Assembly: GCA_963806935.1 (NCBI GenBank)
Contig: CAWEAT010000051.1
Location: 1-64,000, forward strand
DNA length: 64,000 nt
DNA from: Roseiarcus sp963806935
GTDB taxonomy: Bacteria > Pseudomonadota > Alphaproteobacteria > Rhizobiales > Beijerinckiaceae
Direction: 5' to 3'
Shown here piece after piece: positions 31,412-40,258 of this stretch (position 1 is its first letter; each line of letters opens with the position of its first letter). Under the pieces are notes generated by a model. It was not told the origin of the DNA, did no database searches, and saw only the letters and a program-made list of their open reading frames with translations. Both the position numbers and the translations under genes were made by a program.

Positions 31412-31597
31412 CCCCCAGCCCATCCCCTCCCCCAAAAGGGCGTTCGAGAGAACGCCCGTCTTTCGACGGGCTATGGTGGGGGAGGGTTAGGGAGGGGGGT
31501 CCCTCGGACCCCACGGGAGAAGGGCTGCCAAACCGAGACTGCAAAGGGCGGCGCGACCCCCCGCCCCGACCCTCCCCCGCAAGGGGGGAGGGAGCGC
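31412..31597. repeat. nested palindromic repeat inserted in frame in dnaE2
   Basis: Contains hairpins GGGCGTTC-GAGA-GAACGCCC (31438-31457) and CCCGTC-TTTC-GACGGG (31455-31470), outer G/C-tract arms (CCCCTCCCCCA...TGGGGGAGGG), GGGTCCCTCGGACCCC, and CCCTCCCCCGCAAGGGGGGAGGG at the right end. It adds a Gly/Pro/Arg-rich stretch between VIVMPP and ALVARLRDAFG in the protein. Confidence 0.85.
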
Positions 31598-33571
31598 GCG
31601 CTCGTCGCCCGCCTGCGCGACGCCTTCGGCCAGCGCCTGTGGATTGGCGCGAGTTTGACTTATGGCGAGCACATGCGCGGGGGACTCGCGCGGCGTGCGG
31701 CGCTTGCGCGCCAGGTCGGCTCGCCGCTGATCGCGACCAATGACGCGCTGATGCATGCGCCCGAGCGGCGCCCGCTCGCCGACGTCATCGCCTGCATCCG
31801 CGAAGGGACGACGCTCGAGGCCGCGGGGCGCCTGACGCAGGCCAACGCCGAGCGGCATCTCAAGGCCCCGGGCGAAATGGCCCGCCTCTTCGCCGAGGCG
31901 CCGCAGGCGGTCGCGGAGACGATGCGCTTCCTCGACGGCCTTTCCTTCAGCCTCGATGAATTGTCGCATTGCTATCCGGAAGAGCTGCGCGAAGGCCATG
32001 CGACCGCCCAGGCCGCGCTCGAGGCCTTCACGGAAGCGGGCGCTCGCGCCCGCTATCCCGAGGGCATTCCGGAGCGGACGCGCGAGGCGCTGACCCATGA
32101 ACTCGCGCTGATCGCTACGCTCGGCTACGCGCCTTATTTTCTCACCGTGCACGACATCGTGCGCTTCGCGCGCACGCGCGGCGTCTTGTGTCAGGGCCGC
32201 GGCTCGGCGGCCAATTCCGCCGTCTGCTTCTGCCTCGGGATCACCGAGGTCGATCCGGCGCGGTTCGATCTTCTGTTCGAGCGCTTCATCTCGCCCGAGC
32301 GCAACGAGCCCCCCGATATCGACGTCGACTTCGAGCATGAGCGGCGCGAGGAGGTGATCCAGTACATCTATCAGCGATACGGGCGCGAGCGCGCCGGCCT
32401 CGCCGCCGCGGTGACGACCTACCGCACCCGCTCGGCGATCCGCGAGACGGCCAAGGTTTTCGGCCTCTCGGACGATGTCATCGCCGCCCTCAACGGGACC
32501 GCCTGGGGCCAGGAGTCGACGCCGATCGGGGAGACCCGCGTGCGCGGGATCGGGCTTGATCCCGCCGAGCCGACGCTGGCTCTTGCGCTTAAGATGGCGG
32601 AGGAGCTCATCGGCTTTCCGCGCCATCTCACTCAGCACAGCGGCGGCTTCGTCATCACCCGCGACCGGCTCGACGAAGTCGCGCCGGTGATGAACGCGGC
32701 GATGGAAGAGCGCACGACGGTCGAATGGGACAAGGACGATCTCGACGCGCTCGGCCTGCTCAAGATCGACGTGCTCGCGCTCGGCATGCTGACGGCGCTG
32801 AGCAAGGGCCTCGATCTTCTGGACCGGCATTACGGGCAGCGCCTGACGCTGGCGACCATTCCGCCCGAGGAGCACCAGGTCTATGCGATGATCAAGCGCG
32901 CCGACACGATCGGCGTGTTCCAGATCGAAAGCCGGGCGCAGATGTCGATGCTGCCGCGGCTCAGACCGGAATCGTTCTACGATCTCGTGATCGAGGTCGC
33001 GATCGTGCGTCCCGGCCCGATCCAGGGCGACATGGTCCACCCTTATCTGCGCCGCCGGCAGGGCCTCGAGGAGGTCTCCTATCCGTCGAAGGAGCTCGAG
33101 GCGGTGTTGAAGCAAGACGCTGGGCGTGCCGCTGTTCCAGGAGCAGGCGATGAAGATCGCCATCGTCGCGGCCGGATTCACCCCCTCGGAAGCCGACAAA
33201 TTGCGCCGCGCGATGGCGACTTTCCGCCGCGTCGGCACGATCCAGACCTTCCAGGACAAGATGGTCGAGGGCATGGCGGCCAAGGGCTACGACCGCGAGT
33301 TCGCCGAACGCTGCTTTCGCCAGATCGAGGGGTTCGGCGAATACGGCTTTCCCGAGAGCCATGCGGCGAGCTTCGCGCTCCTGGTCTACGCCTCGTGCTG
33401 GATGAAATGCCGCTATCCGGACGTCTTCGCCGCCGCGATGCTGAACTCCCAGCCGCTCGGCTTCTACGCCCCCGCCCAGCTCGTGCGCGACGCGCGCGAG
33501 CATGGGGTCGAAGTGCGCGAGGTCGACGTAAACCTGTCGGACTGGGACTGCACGCTGGAGAGCGGCGACGC

Positions 33572-33705
33572 TCCTTCTCCCCTTGCGGGAGAAGGTGGCG
33601 GGCGAAGCCCGCCGGATGAGGGGTCCGCGCCGTCAGGCGCGGAATCGATGGCGCTTGCGCGCCGACCCCTCACCCCTGCCCCTCTCCCGCAAGGGGAGAG
33701 GGGTT
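33572..33705. repeat. rhizobial-type palindromic repeat inserted in frame in dnaE2
   Basis: Block order: CCTTCTCCC-CTTGC-GGGAGAAGG hairpin, GGCGGGC-GAA-GCCCGCC hairpin, GGATGAGGGGTC, CGCGCCGTCAGGCGCG, GACCCCTCACCCC, then CCCCTCTCCC-GCAAG-GGGAGAGGGG hairpin. This is the common intergenic element of many Rhizobiales genomes. It adds about 44 residues (SPLAGEGGGRSPPDEGSAPS onward) between TLESGD and HPRHAEMAAHIR. Confidence 0.9.
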
Positions 33706-34781
33706 CCGCTCTCCACCCCCGCCACGCCGAGATGGCGGCGCATATCCGCGCGACCCACGCGGTGCGCTTGGGTCTGAGGCAGATCGTCGGCGTCAGGGAG
33801 GAGGACATGCGCCGGCTCGTGGAGCGGCGGGGGCAGGCTTATGATTCCGTGCGCGACCTCTGGCTGCGCAGCGGCCTGACGCCCGCCGCGCTGGAAAAAC
33901 TCGCCGACGCCGACGCTTTCCGCTCGCTCGGGCTCGACCGGCGGCAGGCGTTGTGGGCGGTGCGCGGCCTCGACCGGGTCGGCGACCAGGACGATCTGCC
34001 ACTGTTCGCGAGCCGCCCGGCGCGCGAAACCGAGCCGGACGCGCGATTGCCGCCGATGCCGCTCGGCGCCCATGTGGTGGAGGACTATCGGCGCCTGTCG
34101 CTATCCTTGAAGGCGCACCCGACCTCGTTCATGCGCGCGCGCCTGTCGGCGCGCGGCGTCCTGCGCTCCGACGCGCTTTCCTCGGTCAGGAACGGCGAGC
34201 GGGTCACGGTCGCGGGCCTGGTGCTGGTGCGCCAGCGGCCGGGCACCGCCAAGGGCGTCATCTTCATGACGCTCGAGGACGAGACGGGAATCGCCAATGT
34301 CATCGTCTGGCCGAAGGCGTTCGAGCGCCTGCGCGCGATCGTGCTCGGCGCCCGCTTCGTCGCGGTGACCGGCAGGCTGCAGAGCGAATCGGGCGTCATC
34401 CATATCGTCGCCGAGCGCATGAACGACCTGACGCCGATGCTCGGGCTTCTGTCGGAGGCGGGCGCGACGATCAGCGCCCTCGCGCGCGCCGACGAGGTCC
34501 GTCGGCCACAACTGACGATGGCGCAAAAGCGCCAGGGCAACCGCTTCGCCCAGCCCCCGACGTTCGAGGACCCGCGCGCCCCGCCGAACCTGCCGCTCGA
34601 AACGGCCGATCCGGCGCAGGCGATGCCCGCGGGGCGCAATTTCCGTTGACCGAGGACAAACGGCACGAGGTCGACTACAACCTCAATGAATGGCTGGCCG
34701 AAGCACGCGCCTCCAATTCTCATTCTTCCTAAGGGCCAGCTCCGGTCGGACCCTTAGCCGCGTCGCGTCCGAATCCTAGAC

Positions 34782-35714
34782 ATGGCCGCCTATACGGCGC
34801 TTGCTTTCCTGTCGTTCCTCTGGGGCTCGTCCTTCCTTCTGATCAAGATCGCCTCGCGGGCCTTCGATCCGTTCGCTTTCGCGCTCGCCCGTGTCACGGT
34901 CGCTGCGGCGGCGATGCTTCTGACGAGCGCCTTCGCCGGCAAGGTCTGGCCGGGATCGAGGCCGGGGCTTTGGGTCAAGCTCCTCGCGCTCGCGCTGATC
35001 GGGCAGGTCGTTCCCTTCCTGCTGCTCGGCCAGGCGGCGACGCTGACGACCAGCGCCGACATGGCGCTGATGATGGGCGCTCAGCCGATATTCGTCTTTC
35101 TGTTCGGCCGCTTTCTTGGATCGCGCGAGCCCTGGACCTGGGTCGCGGCGCTTGGCCTTGCGATCGGCTTCGCCGGCGTCGGCGTCGCTTTCTGGTCGCC
35201 GGGCGCGGAGGCCGGCGCCCATTCGGTCCTTGGCCGCGCCTTCGCTCTGGCCGCTGGCGTCTTCTACGGCACGGGCGCGATTATCTCGGGCGACGCGACG
35301 CGGGAGATCGGCGCGGTCCGCGCCGTGACCGCCTCGATGACGATCTCGATGCTGGTCCTCGCGGTGCTGGGACTGGCGCTCGGGCGCCTCCCCGATCCGG
35401 CGGCGCTTTCCGCCTCTCCGGCCGCATCGATCCTCGCGATGCTCGCGCTCGGCGTTTTCAACACGGCGCTCGCCTATTACGTCTATTTCCGCCTCGTCCA
35501 CGACGCGGGCCCGACCTTCGCGAGCCTCAACAACTATGTCGTGCCGCTGATCGGCATCGTCGGCGGGGCGGTCGCGCTGGCGGAGCCGATTGCTCCTTCG
35601 GCCTGGGCGGGACTGGCGCTCGTCCTCGCGGGCGTCGCCCTCACCGGCCGCTCGCTCGGAAAAGCCAACGCCTCTCAGGGTCGTCTGGCGAAGACTCGCG
35701 CCAGCGCCAATTGA
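34782..35714 (+). CDS. EamA-family (DMT) transporter
   Basis: A 310-residue membrane protein of the drug/metabolite transporter superfamily with ten predicted helices in two EamA repeats. The N-terminal repeat begins AAYTALAFLSFLWGSSFLLI, the second around GRAFALAAGVFYGTGAIISG; LGVFNTALAYYVYFRLVHD and PLIGIVGGAVALAEP are typical EamA segments. ATG 34782 is the only sensible start. It likely exports small metabolites or amino acids; the substrate cannot be read from the sequence. It stands alone; its end overlaps the convergent membrane-protein gene by 40 bp. Confidence 0.92.
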   Translation: MAAYTALAFLSFLWGSSFLLIKIASRAFDPFAFALARVTVAAAAMLLTSAFAGKVWPGSRPGLWVKLLALALIGQVVPFLLLGQAATLTTSADMALMMGAQPIFVFLFGRFLGSREPWTWVAALGLAIGFAGVGVAFWSPGAEAGAHSVLGRAFALAAGVFYGTGAIISGDATREIGAVRAVTASMTISMLVLAVLGLALGRLPDPAALSASPAASILAMLALGVFNTALAYYVYFRLVHDAGPTFASLNNYVVPLIGIVGGAVALAEPIAPSAWAGLALVLAGVALTGRSLGKANASQGRLAKTRASAN

Positions 35715-36055
35715 GGCGGCGCCGCGTTCCCCCTCAGGCCCCCGCGCGGCGGCTCGTCGTCATCGGGCGGAAACATCACCGCAGCGGCGCAGACCAGACC
35801 TCCGCAGGAGGTCATGAAGCCGACGTAGAGCAGGAAAATCGCCGGTAGGCCGAGGCCGCTATCGTGAATCAGCGGCCAGAAGCCGAACGGATCAAAGATA
35901 AGGAACGCAGTCGTGGCAAGCGCGCCGCCGAGCGCCCCGAGGAACCAGTGGAAGATCATGTATCGGACGAGAGGGTCGAGCTTCCTTGCCCCGCGGGGCG
36001 GCCCGTCCGTCCCAACTCCCGGCGGTGAGGTTTGCTTGCAAGGCATGACATCCAT
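35675..36055 (-). CDS. small membrane protein, function unknown
   Basis: A 126-residue protein with two hydrophobic segments: WFLGALGGALATTAFLIFDP and LPAIFLLYVGFMTSCGGLVC. The N-terminal 30 residues are polar and the C-terminus (PPDDDEPPRGG onward) is Pro/Asp-rich and then basic. ATG 36055 and ATG 36046 are both possible starts. This two-helix layout, with a FDPFGFWPL segment between helices, resembles small uncharacterised proteins of Rhizobiales. It overlaps the end of the convergent EamA gene by 40 bp, so the last 13 residues may be poorly constrained. Confidence 0.6.
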   Translation of the reverse strand: MDVMPCKQTSPPGVGTDGPPRGARKLDPLVRYMIFHWFLGALGGALATTAFLIFDPFGFWPLIHDSGLGLPAIFLLYVGFMTSCGGLVCAAAVMFPPDDDEPPRGGLRGNAAPPQLALARVFARRP

Positions 36056-36130
36056 CCTACCGGCGAACTCCGACCGGTCAAATCGAACCCGCGCGACAAA
36101 TTCGCGCGGGCCATCCGCGCCCCGAACCGC

Positions 36131-37024
36131 TCAACTGCGCCCTTTGAGCGCATCGGCGAGCCGCACCGTTGCTGATCCCGGCTTGAGCGGCTTCGGCTGG
36201 CTCTCGTGCGGCGCCCAGGCAGCGAGCCACACCAGGTCGAAGGTCGCGCGCAGGCGGCCGTCCGGATCGGCGAAGCGCTCGCCATAGAGATGAGCGGCGC
36301 GCGCCAGGACGTCGCGGCGCAGGAGCTTGCGGTCGCGCTCGACGAGCGCGTTCGTAGCCCCCATTGCGCGCAGATCGGCGATGAGCGCGAACACGTCGGA
36401 GTAGCGCACGATCGCGCGGTCGAGATCGACAACCGGGAGCGCGAGCCCGGCGCGCTGCGCGAGCTGCCCAAGCGTGCGCACGTCCACGAACGGGGCGACC
36501 CGCGGCGAGGCGCCGCCGAGGACTTCGCTCTCTGCGATCGTCAGGCTCTGGCGAAGCTCGGTCAGCGTCTCGCCGCCGATCAGCGCCGCGACAAGGAGGC
36601 CGTCGGGTTTCAGCGCGCCGCGCATTTGAACCAGCGCGCCGGGCAGATCGTTCACGGTCTGCAGCGCCAGGAGCGAGACGGCGAGGTCGAGGCGGCTATC
36701 CGCCACGGGCAGACGTTCGAGGTCGCCGACAGCGGGCAGAAAAGCGCCGGTCCCCCGGCTCGCCGGGGTCGGGGCGATCCGGACAACGCAATCGACCTGC
36801 CCTCCGGCGGCAAGCGCGACCGCGCCGTGAGGCCCGGGCGAGCCGAAATCGGCGGCGAGGGCGAAGCGCCGTTTGACCACCGACAGCCGTTCGCCGAGGT
36901 CCTGCGCCGCCCGGGCGAGCAGGAAGTCCGCCGGCGCATCGGCGCCTCCGCGCGCCCAGGCGCGATCGAGGCGTCGGTTTATGAGAGCGCGATCGAATAT
37001 CCGCGGCGGCGTCTGAGCGGGCAT
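36131..37024 (-). CDS. SAM-dependent methyltransferase, NDUFAF5/BioC-like
   Basis: A 297-residue protein similar to the alphaproteobacterial relatives of mitochondrial NDUFAF5 (C20orf7), usually annotated as class I SAM methyltransferase. It starts PPRIFDRALINRRLDRAW, the typical beginning of this group, with FLLARAAQDLGERLSVVKRR next. The SAM-fold core is LPVADSRLDLAVSLLALQTV, and LIGGETLTELRQSLTIAE and the C-terminal AMGATNALVERDRKLLRRDV region follow. The glycine-rich SAM loop is weak (LAADFGSPGPHG), as in NDUFAF5, which hydroxylates rather than methylates. It is divergent from comF (65 bp). Confidence 0.87.
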   Translation of the reverse strand: MPAQTPPRIFDRALINRRLDRAWARGGADAPADFLLARAAQDLGERLSVVKRRFALAADFGSPGPHGAVALAAGGQVDCVVRIAPTPASRGTGAFLPAVGDLERLPVADSRLDLAVSLLALQTVNDLPGALVQMRGALKPDGLLVAALIGGETLTELRQSLTIAESEVLGGASPRVAPFVDVRTLGQLAQRAGLALPVVDLDRAIVRYSDVFALIADLRAMGATNALVERDRKLLRRDVLARAAHLYGERFADPDGRLRATFDLVWLAAWAPHESQPKPLKPGSATVRLADALKGRS

Positions 37025-37089
37025 GCGTCGTCCCTTATGCTCCGGGACGCCCCTCGCGCAAAGCTCCAGTTCCGGTTAATGCTGGCGAC

Positions 37090-37884
37090 ATGGACGCCAT
37101 TCCGGCGCTGGATTCGGATGAAGCGGCCGGCCCGTCCTGGACGGGCCGCGGCGGCGCTCTCGTCGCGCGACTGGCTCAAGCCGCGCTCGATACGCTCTAT
37201 CCGCCGACATGCCTTGCCTGCCGCGCCGCGACGGATTTGCATGGAGCGCTGTGCCCGCGCTGCTGGAGCGCGATGCGATTCATCGAGCGGCCGTTTTGCG
37301 AGCGGCTCGGGACGCCGTTCGAGCAGGACCTCGGGCAGGGCCTCATCTCGCCTCAGGCGATGGCCGATCCGCCGGCGTTCGCCCGGGCGAGGGCCGTGGC
37401 GCGGTTCGAGGACGGGCCGGCTCGCACGCTCGCGCATCGGCTCAAATATTCCGACCGCGCCGAGCTCGCCCGGCCGATCGCCCGCTGGATGGCGCGTGCG
37501 GGCGCCGATATTCTGGCCGACGCCGATCTCCTCGCGCCGGTGCCGCTGCACGCGTTGCGGCTGTGGCGGCGACGGTTCAACCAGGCGGCGGCGCTCGCGG
37601 CGGAGATATCGCGCCAGACCGGCAAGCCCTGCGACCTGAGCGCGCTTCAGCGCGTCAAGGCGACCCGGAGCCAGGTCGGCCTCAGCCGCGCGCAGCGGGC
37701 CGAAAACGTCCAGGGCGCGTTTCGCGCCGCCGCCGGCGCGCCGCTGCGCGGGCTCAATGTCGTGCTGATCGACGACGTTCTGACCTCGGGCGCGACCGCC
37801 AATGCCGCCTCGCGGGCGCTTCTGAGAGCGGGCGCGAAGCGGGTGGATGTGCTGGTCTTCGCCCGGGTTGTGACCGGCGGGTGA
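37090..37884 (+). CDS. comF: ComF family phosphoribosyltransferase-like protein
   Basis: A 264-residue ComF protein. The N-terminal zinc-finger-like Cys pairs are YPPTCLACRAATDLHGALCP and RCW. The C-terminal PRTase-like domain has LAPVPLHALRLWRRRFNQAA, RVKATRSQVGLSRAQRAENV and the PRPP-loop VVLIDDVLTSGATANAASRA. ComF proteins support DNA uptake or recombination; in Rhizobiales the gene is widely kept next to grxC and DUF1178, as here. ATG 37090 begins the frame. Confidence 0.93.
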   Translation: MDAIPALDSDEAAGPSWTGRGGALVARLAQAALDTLYPPTCLACRAATDLHGALCPRCWSAMRFIERPFCERLGTPFEQDLGQGLISPQAMADPPAFARARAVARFEDGPARTLAHRLKYSDRAELARPIARWMARAGADILADADLLAPVPLHALRLWRRRFNQAAALAAEISRQTGKPCDLSALQRVKATRSQVGLSRAQRAENVQGAFRAAAGAPLRGLNVVLIDDVLTSGATANAASRALLRAGAKRVDVLVFARVVTGG

Positions 37885-37938
37885 CTTCCCATATAGTGTG
37901 AGATGGCGCGAATCCACGCGCCAGGGGATTGTTTTCGC

Positions 37939-38196
37939 GTGCCGCCGATCGTCATCTATACCAAGTCGACTTGCCCCTATTGCCATGCGGCCAAGGACCT
38001 GCTCAGGACGAAGGCGGCGCAGTTCGAGGAAATCGGCGTCGACGGGGATCGAGCCGCACAGGCGGCGATGGCGGCGAAGGCGAACGGGCGCTGGACGGTG
38101 CCTCAGATCTTTATCGGCGAGACGCATGTCGGCGGCTGTGACGATTTGCACGCGCTCGAGGCCACGGGCGAACTCGACGGGCTATTGGCGGGCTGA
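37939..38196 (+). CDS. grxC: glutaredoxin 3
   Basis: An 85-residue dithiol glutaredoxin with the CPYC active site in IVIYTKSTCPYCHAAKDLL, the TVP cis-proline motif in RWTVPQIFIGETHVGGCDDL, and GGCDDLHALE as glutathione-binding end. GTG 37939 (MPPIVIYT) fits the usual N-terminus; an upstream ATG at 37903 would add 12 residues. It reduces disulfides and glutathionylated proteins in the cytoplasm. It lies between comF and the DUF1178 gene (3 bp gap), probably one transcript. Confidence 0.94.
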   Translation: MPPIVIYTKSTCPYCHAAKDLLRTKAAQFEEIGVDGDRAAQAAMAAKANGRWTVPQIFIGETHVGGCDDLHALEATGELDGLLAG

Positions 38197-38199
38197 ACG

Positions 38200-38634
38200 A
38201 TGATCAAATACGCGCTCGGCTGCGCCGAAGGGCATGCATTCGAAAGCTGGTTTCCCGATAGCGCGGCTTACGAGAAGCAGCGCAAGCGCGGCTTTGTCGC
38301 CTGCCCCGAATGCGGCTCGACCGAGGTCGACAAGGCGATCATGGCGCCGGCGGTTCTCGGCGGAGAGCGCGCCGCGGCCGAATCGGCTCCTGAGATTGTG
38401 GTCGACGACCGGCGACGGAAGGCGCGCGAATTCTTCACTCGCATGCGTCGGGAGATCGAGGCCAACACCGACGACGTCGGCGCTAAGTTCCCGGAGGTGG
38501 CGCGAGCGATCCATCTCGGCGACGAGCCCGAGCGCGCGATTCGCGGCCGCGCCAGCCTCGAGGAAGCTCGATCGCTGGCGGAGGACGGAGTGGGCGTGTT
38601 CCCGCTGCCAATGCTGGAAGACGAACTCAACTAG
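38200..38634 (+). CDS. DUF1178 family protein
   Basis: A 144-residue protein of family DUF1178, widespread in Proteobacteria. It begins MIKYALGCAEGHAFESWFPD, with the paired cysteines of a small zinc-ribbon-like site (GCAEGH and CPECGS), followed by a variable middle and the conserved EFFTRMRREIEANTDDVGAK, FPEVARAIHLGDEPERAIRG and EEARSLAEDGVGVFPLPML. Start 38200 is 3 bp after the grx stop. The cysteine pairs suggest metal binding; no function is established. Confidence 0.93.
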   Translation: MIKYALGCAEGHAFESWFPDSAAYEKQRKRGFVACPECGSTEVDKAIMAPAVLGGERAAAESAPEIVVDDRRRKAREFFTRMRREIEANTDDVGAKFPEVARAIHLGDEPERAIRGRASLEEARSLAEDGVGVFPLPMLEDELN

Positions 38635-38680
38635 GGTTTCCCGGGACGGCGCGCGTATCGCCCCACGCTCCCCTCGCCGC

Positions 38681-39493
38681 CTATTTTTCCTGCACACGGA
38701 ACTCGGTCGCTTCGACGACGGTCGTTCCGATCATCGTGCGCACCGAAACCCGGTACGGAATCAGCACGTGGTCGTGCTCGATCGGCGCCAGCCAGACCTC
38801 GAGGTCCTTGTTGTCGGCCATGAACTTGGTCGCCGGGCGGTCGCGCCGATGCCCGGCTATCGGGACATATCGCGCCGCGCAGACCACGACCGGACCGGCG
38901 TAGCCCTTGGTCGTCACGCGCCGCTCGCCGACATAGGTGAGGTCGATGTCGAAGCGGGTATAGCCGTCGAAGATCGGAACCTTGCGATTGCACGCGGCCG
39001 GCGACACGATCGGTCCGGAGGCCGGGGCCGTGATGATGACCGCGCCCGCGGGGTCGACGACGCCCTTCTCGTCGCCGGGTCCGAGAGGAACCCGGTCCGG
39101 CTTGTCCTCGAATGGCGGCGAGATGTCGACCCCGGTCACCGCATTGCCGGCGAGCGCCATGCGAATGGTGCGCGTCATGTTCGAGCTTGCGGCGATGGTG
39201 GCGAAAGTCGCGGGCGACACATGGCCCTCGATGATATCGCCCTTGCCGGTCGAGGCGCCCCGGGCATTGCCGAGGAGCCGTGCGAGACCGGTCAGTTTTC
39301 CATCGCCCTGGATCGAGTAGCTGGTCGGAGTGAGGTCGGCCATAAGATTGACCGCGCCGATCGGAAGCCCGATCAACGACACGCGATAAGTCACATGCAG
39401 GACGTCGGCGCGTGCGGCCTCCGCCCCAGCGAGCGCCGCCGCCATTGCAATGGCGGCCAGCGCGAGGCGCGCCCATGGCGATTGCGGCGGCAT
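38681..39493 (-). CDS. secreted DUF3108 domain protein
   Basis: A 270-residue exported protein. The signal peptide is LALAAIAMAAALAGAEAARA. The DUF3108 region follows: VLHVTYRVSLIGLPIGAVNL, YSIQGDGKLTGLARLLGN, and PIFDGYTRFDIDLTYVGERR. The C-terminal end is IPYRVSVRTMIGTTVVEATE. ATG 39493 precedes the signal peptide best; earlier in-frame Met codons exist (to 39586). DUF3108 proteins are periplasmic with beta-barrel-like lipid-binding folds and unknown role. Orientation is convergent with DUF1178 and divergent from the GNAT gene. Confidence 0.88.
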   Translation of the reverse strand: MPPQSPWARLALAAIAMAAALAGAEAARADVLHVTYRVSLIGLPIGAVNLMADLTPTSYSIQGDGKLTGLARLLGNARGASTGKGDIIEGHVSPATFATIAASSNMTRTIRMALAGNAVTGVDISPPFEDKPDRVPLGPGDEKGVVDPAGAVIITAPASGPIVSPAACNRKVPIFDGYTRFDIDLTYVGERRVTTKGYAGPVVVCAARYVPIAGHRRDRPATKFMADNKDLEVWLAPIEHDHVLIPYRVSVRTMIGTTVVEATEFRVQEK

Positions 39494-39661
39494 GATCTCG
39501 AAGCTCCTGGTCTCGCGCATGAAGCGCATTGAACGGTGAATTGCGCGAATATTCCGGCGCCAATGCGCCAACTCAAGGGCAAGCATCAGCGAGCAAAAAA
39601 GTCATCCGTCGCCGCTGTCAAGACCTTGCGGCAGGGCCACGGGCCGACTTAACATCCCTCC

Positions 39662-40168
39662 ATGGTCGAGACGGTCATCTCCATTCGCGCGGCGCGACTC
39701 GGCGACGAGGCTGAAATCGCCTCGGTGCACGACGCGGCCTGGCGCGAGGCCTATCGGGGCGTCATTCCGGGCCGCGAGCTCGAGCGGATGATCGCCCGCC
39801 GCGGGCCTGCCTGGTGGCGCCTGGCGATCGCGCGGCGGACGCCGCTCCTGGTTCTCGAATTCTCCGACTCGATTGTCGGCTACGTCAGTTACGGACGCAA
39901 CCGCGTGCCGGCGCTTGGCTATGGCGGCGAGATCTTCGAGCTTTACCTCGCGCCGGAATGTCAGGGCTGCGGCTTCGGACGGCGCATGTTCGACGCGGCG
40001 CGCAAGGATCTCGCCGGCCACGGGCTCTCGAACCTTGTCGTCTGGGCGCTTGCCGACAACGAGCGCGCGGTCAGCTTCTACCGCCGGCTCGGAGGGCGCG
40101 TGCTGCGCCGGGCGCGCGAGACATTCGGCGGCCAGCAGCGCGAGCGTGTGGCTTTCGGCTTTGGCTGA
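39662..40168 (+). CDS. GNAT-family N-acetyltransferase
   Basis: A 168-residue GNAT protein. It starts ISIRAARLGDEAEIASVHDA (typical GNAT beta1-alpha1), with VGYVSYGRN as beta4 and the acetyl-CoA pyrophosphate loop in ECQGCGFGRRMFDAA, corresponding to Q/RxxGxG/A. The final LVVWALADNERAVSFYRRLG is the alpha4-beta6 region. Substrate unknown. It precedes ppa by 90 bp in the same direction but ppa has its own good ribosome site. Confidence 0.92.
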   Translation: MVETVISIRAARLGDEAEIASVHDAAWREAYRGVIPGRELERMIARRGPAWWRLAIARRTPLLVLEFSDSIVGYVSYGRNRVPALGYGGEIFELYLAPECQGCGFGRRMFDAARKDLAGHGLSNLVVWALADNERAVSFYRRLGGRVLRRARETFGGQQRERVAFGFG

Positions 40169-40258
40169 ACGGCCGTTCCGCCTATAAGGGCAGATCTGCG
40201 AGCCGCTGAATTCGCTCATGACAGCGATTGCGCGCGCCCGAAAAAGGGGAGGGTGGCG

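Larger units (their letters stand above)
31010..34649 (+). pseudogene. dnaE2: error-prone DNA polymerase III alpha DnaE2 (ImuC), with two repeat insertions and a frameshift
   Basis: Polymerase of the SOS mutasome. From GTG 31010: ELAAMTNFSFLRGASHPEEM (PHP domain start), palm region RGVLCQGRGSAANSAVCFCL and EPPDIDVDFEHERREEVIQY (catalytic Asp residues), FPRHLTQHSGGFVIT, ending in an OB-fold (VTVAGLVLVRQRPGTAKGVI). Three anomalies: an in-frame insertion of about 60 residues at 31412-31597; an extra base near 33113 (AAG-C-AAG-ACG), after which the frame KTLGVPLFQEQAMKIA continues to 34649; and an in-frame insertion of about 44 residues at 33572-33705. Both insertions are palindromic repeat DNA. 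The catalytic residues are retained, so with the frameshift corrected the protein could be made; as read it is broken. Confidence 0.9.

Noticed and set aside
34646..34732. 28-codon ORF after dnaE2 (ends NSHSS)
   Set aside because: Too short, overlaps the dnaE2 end and matches nothing; could be a random open frame.
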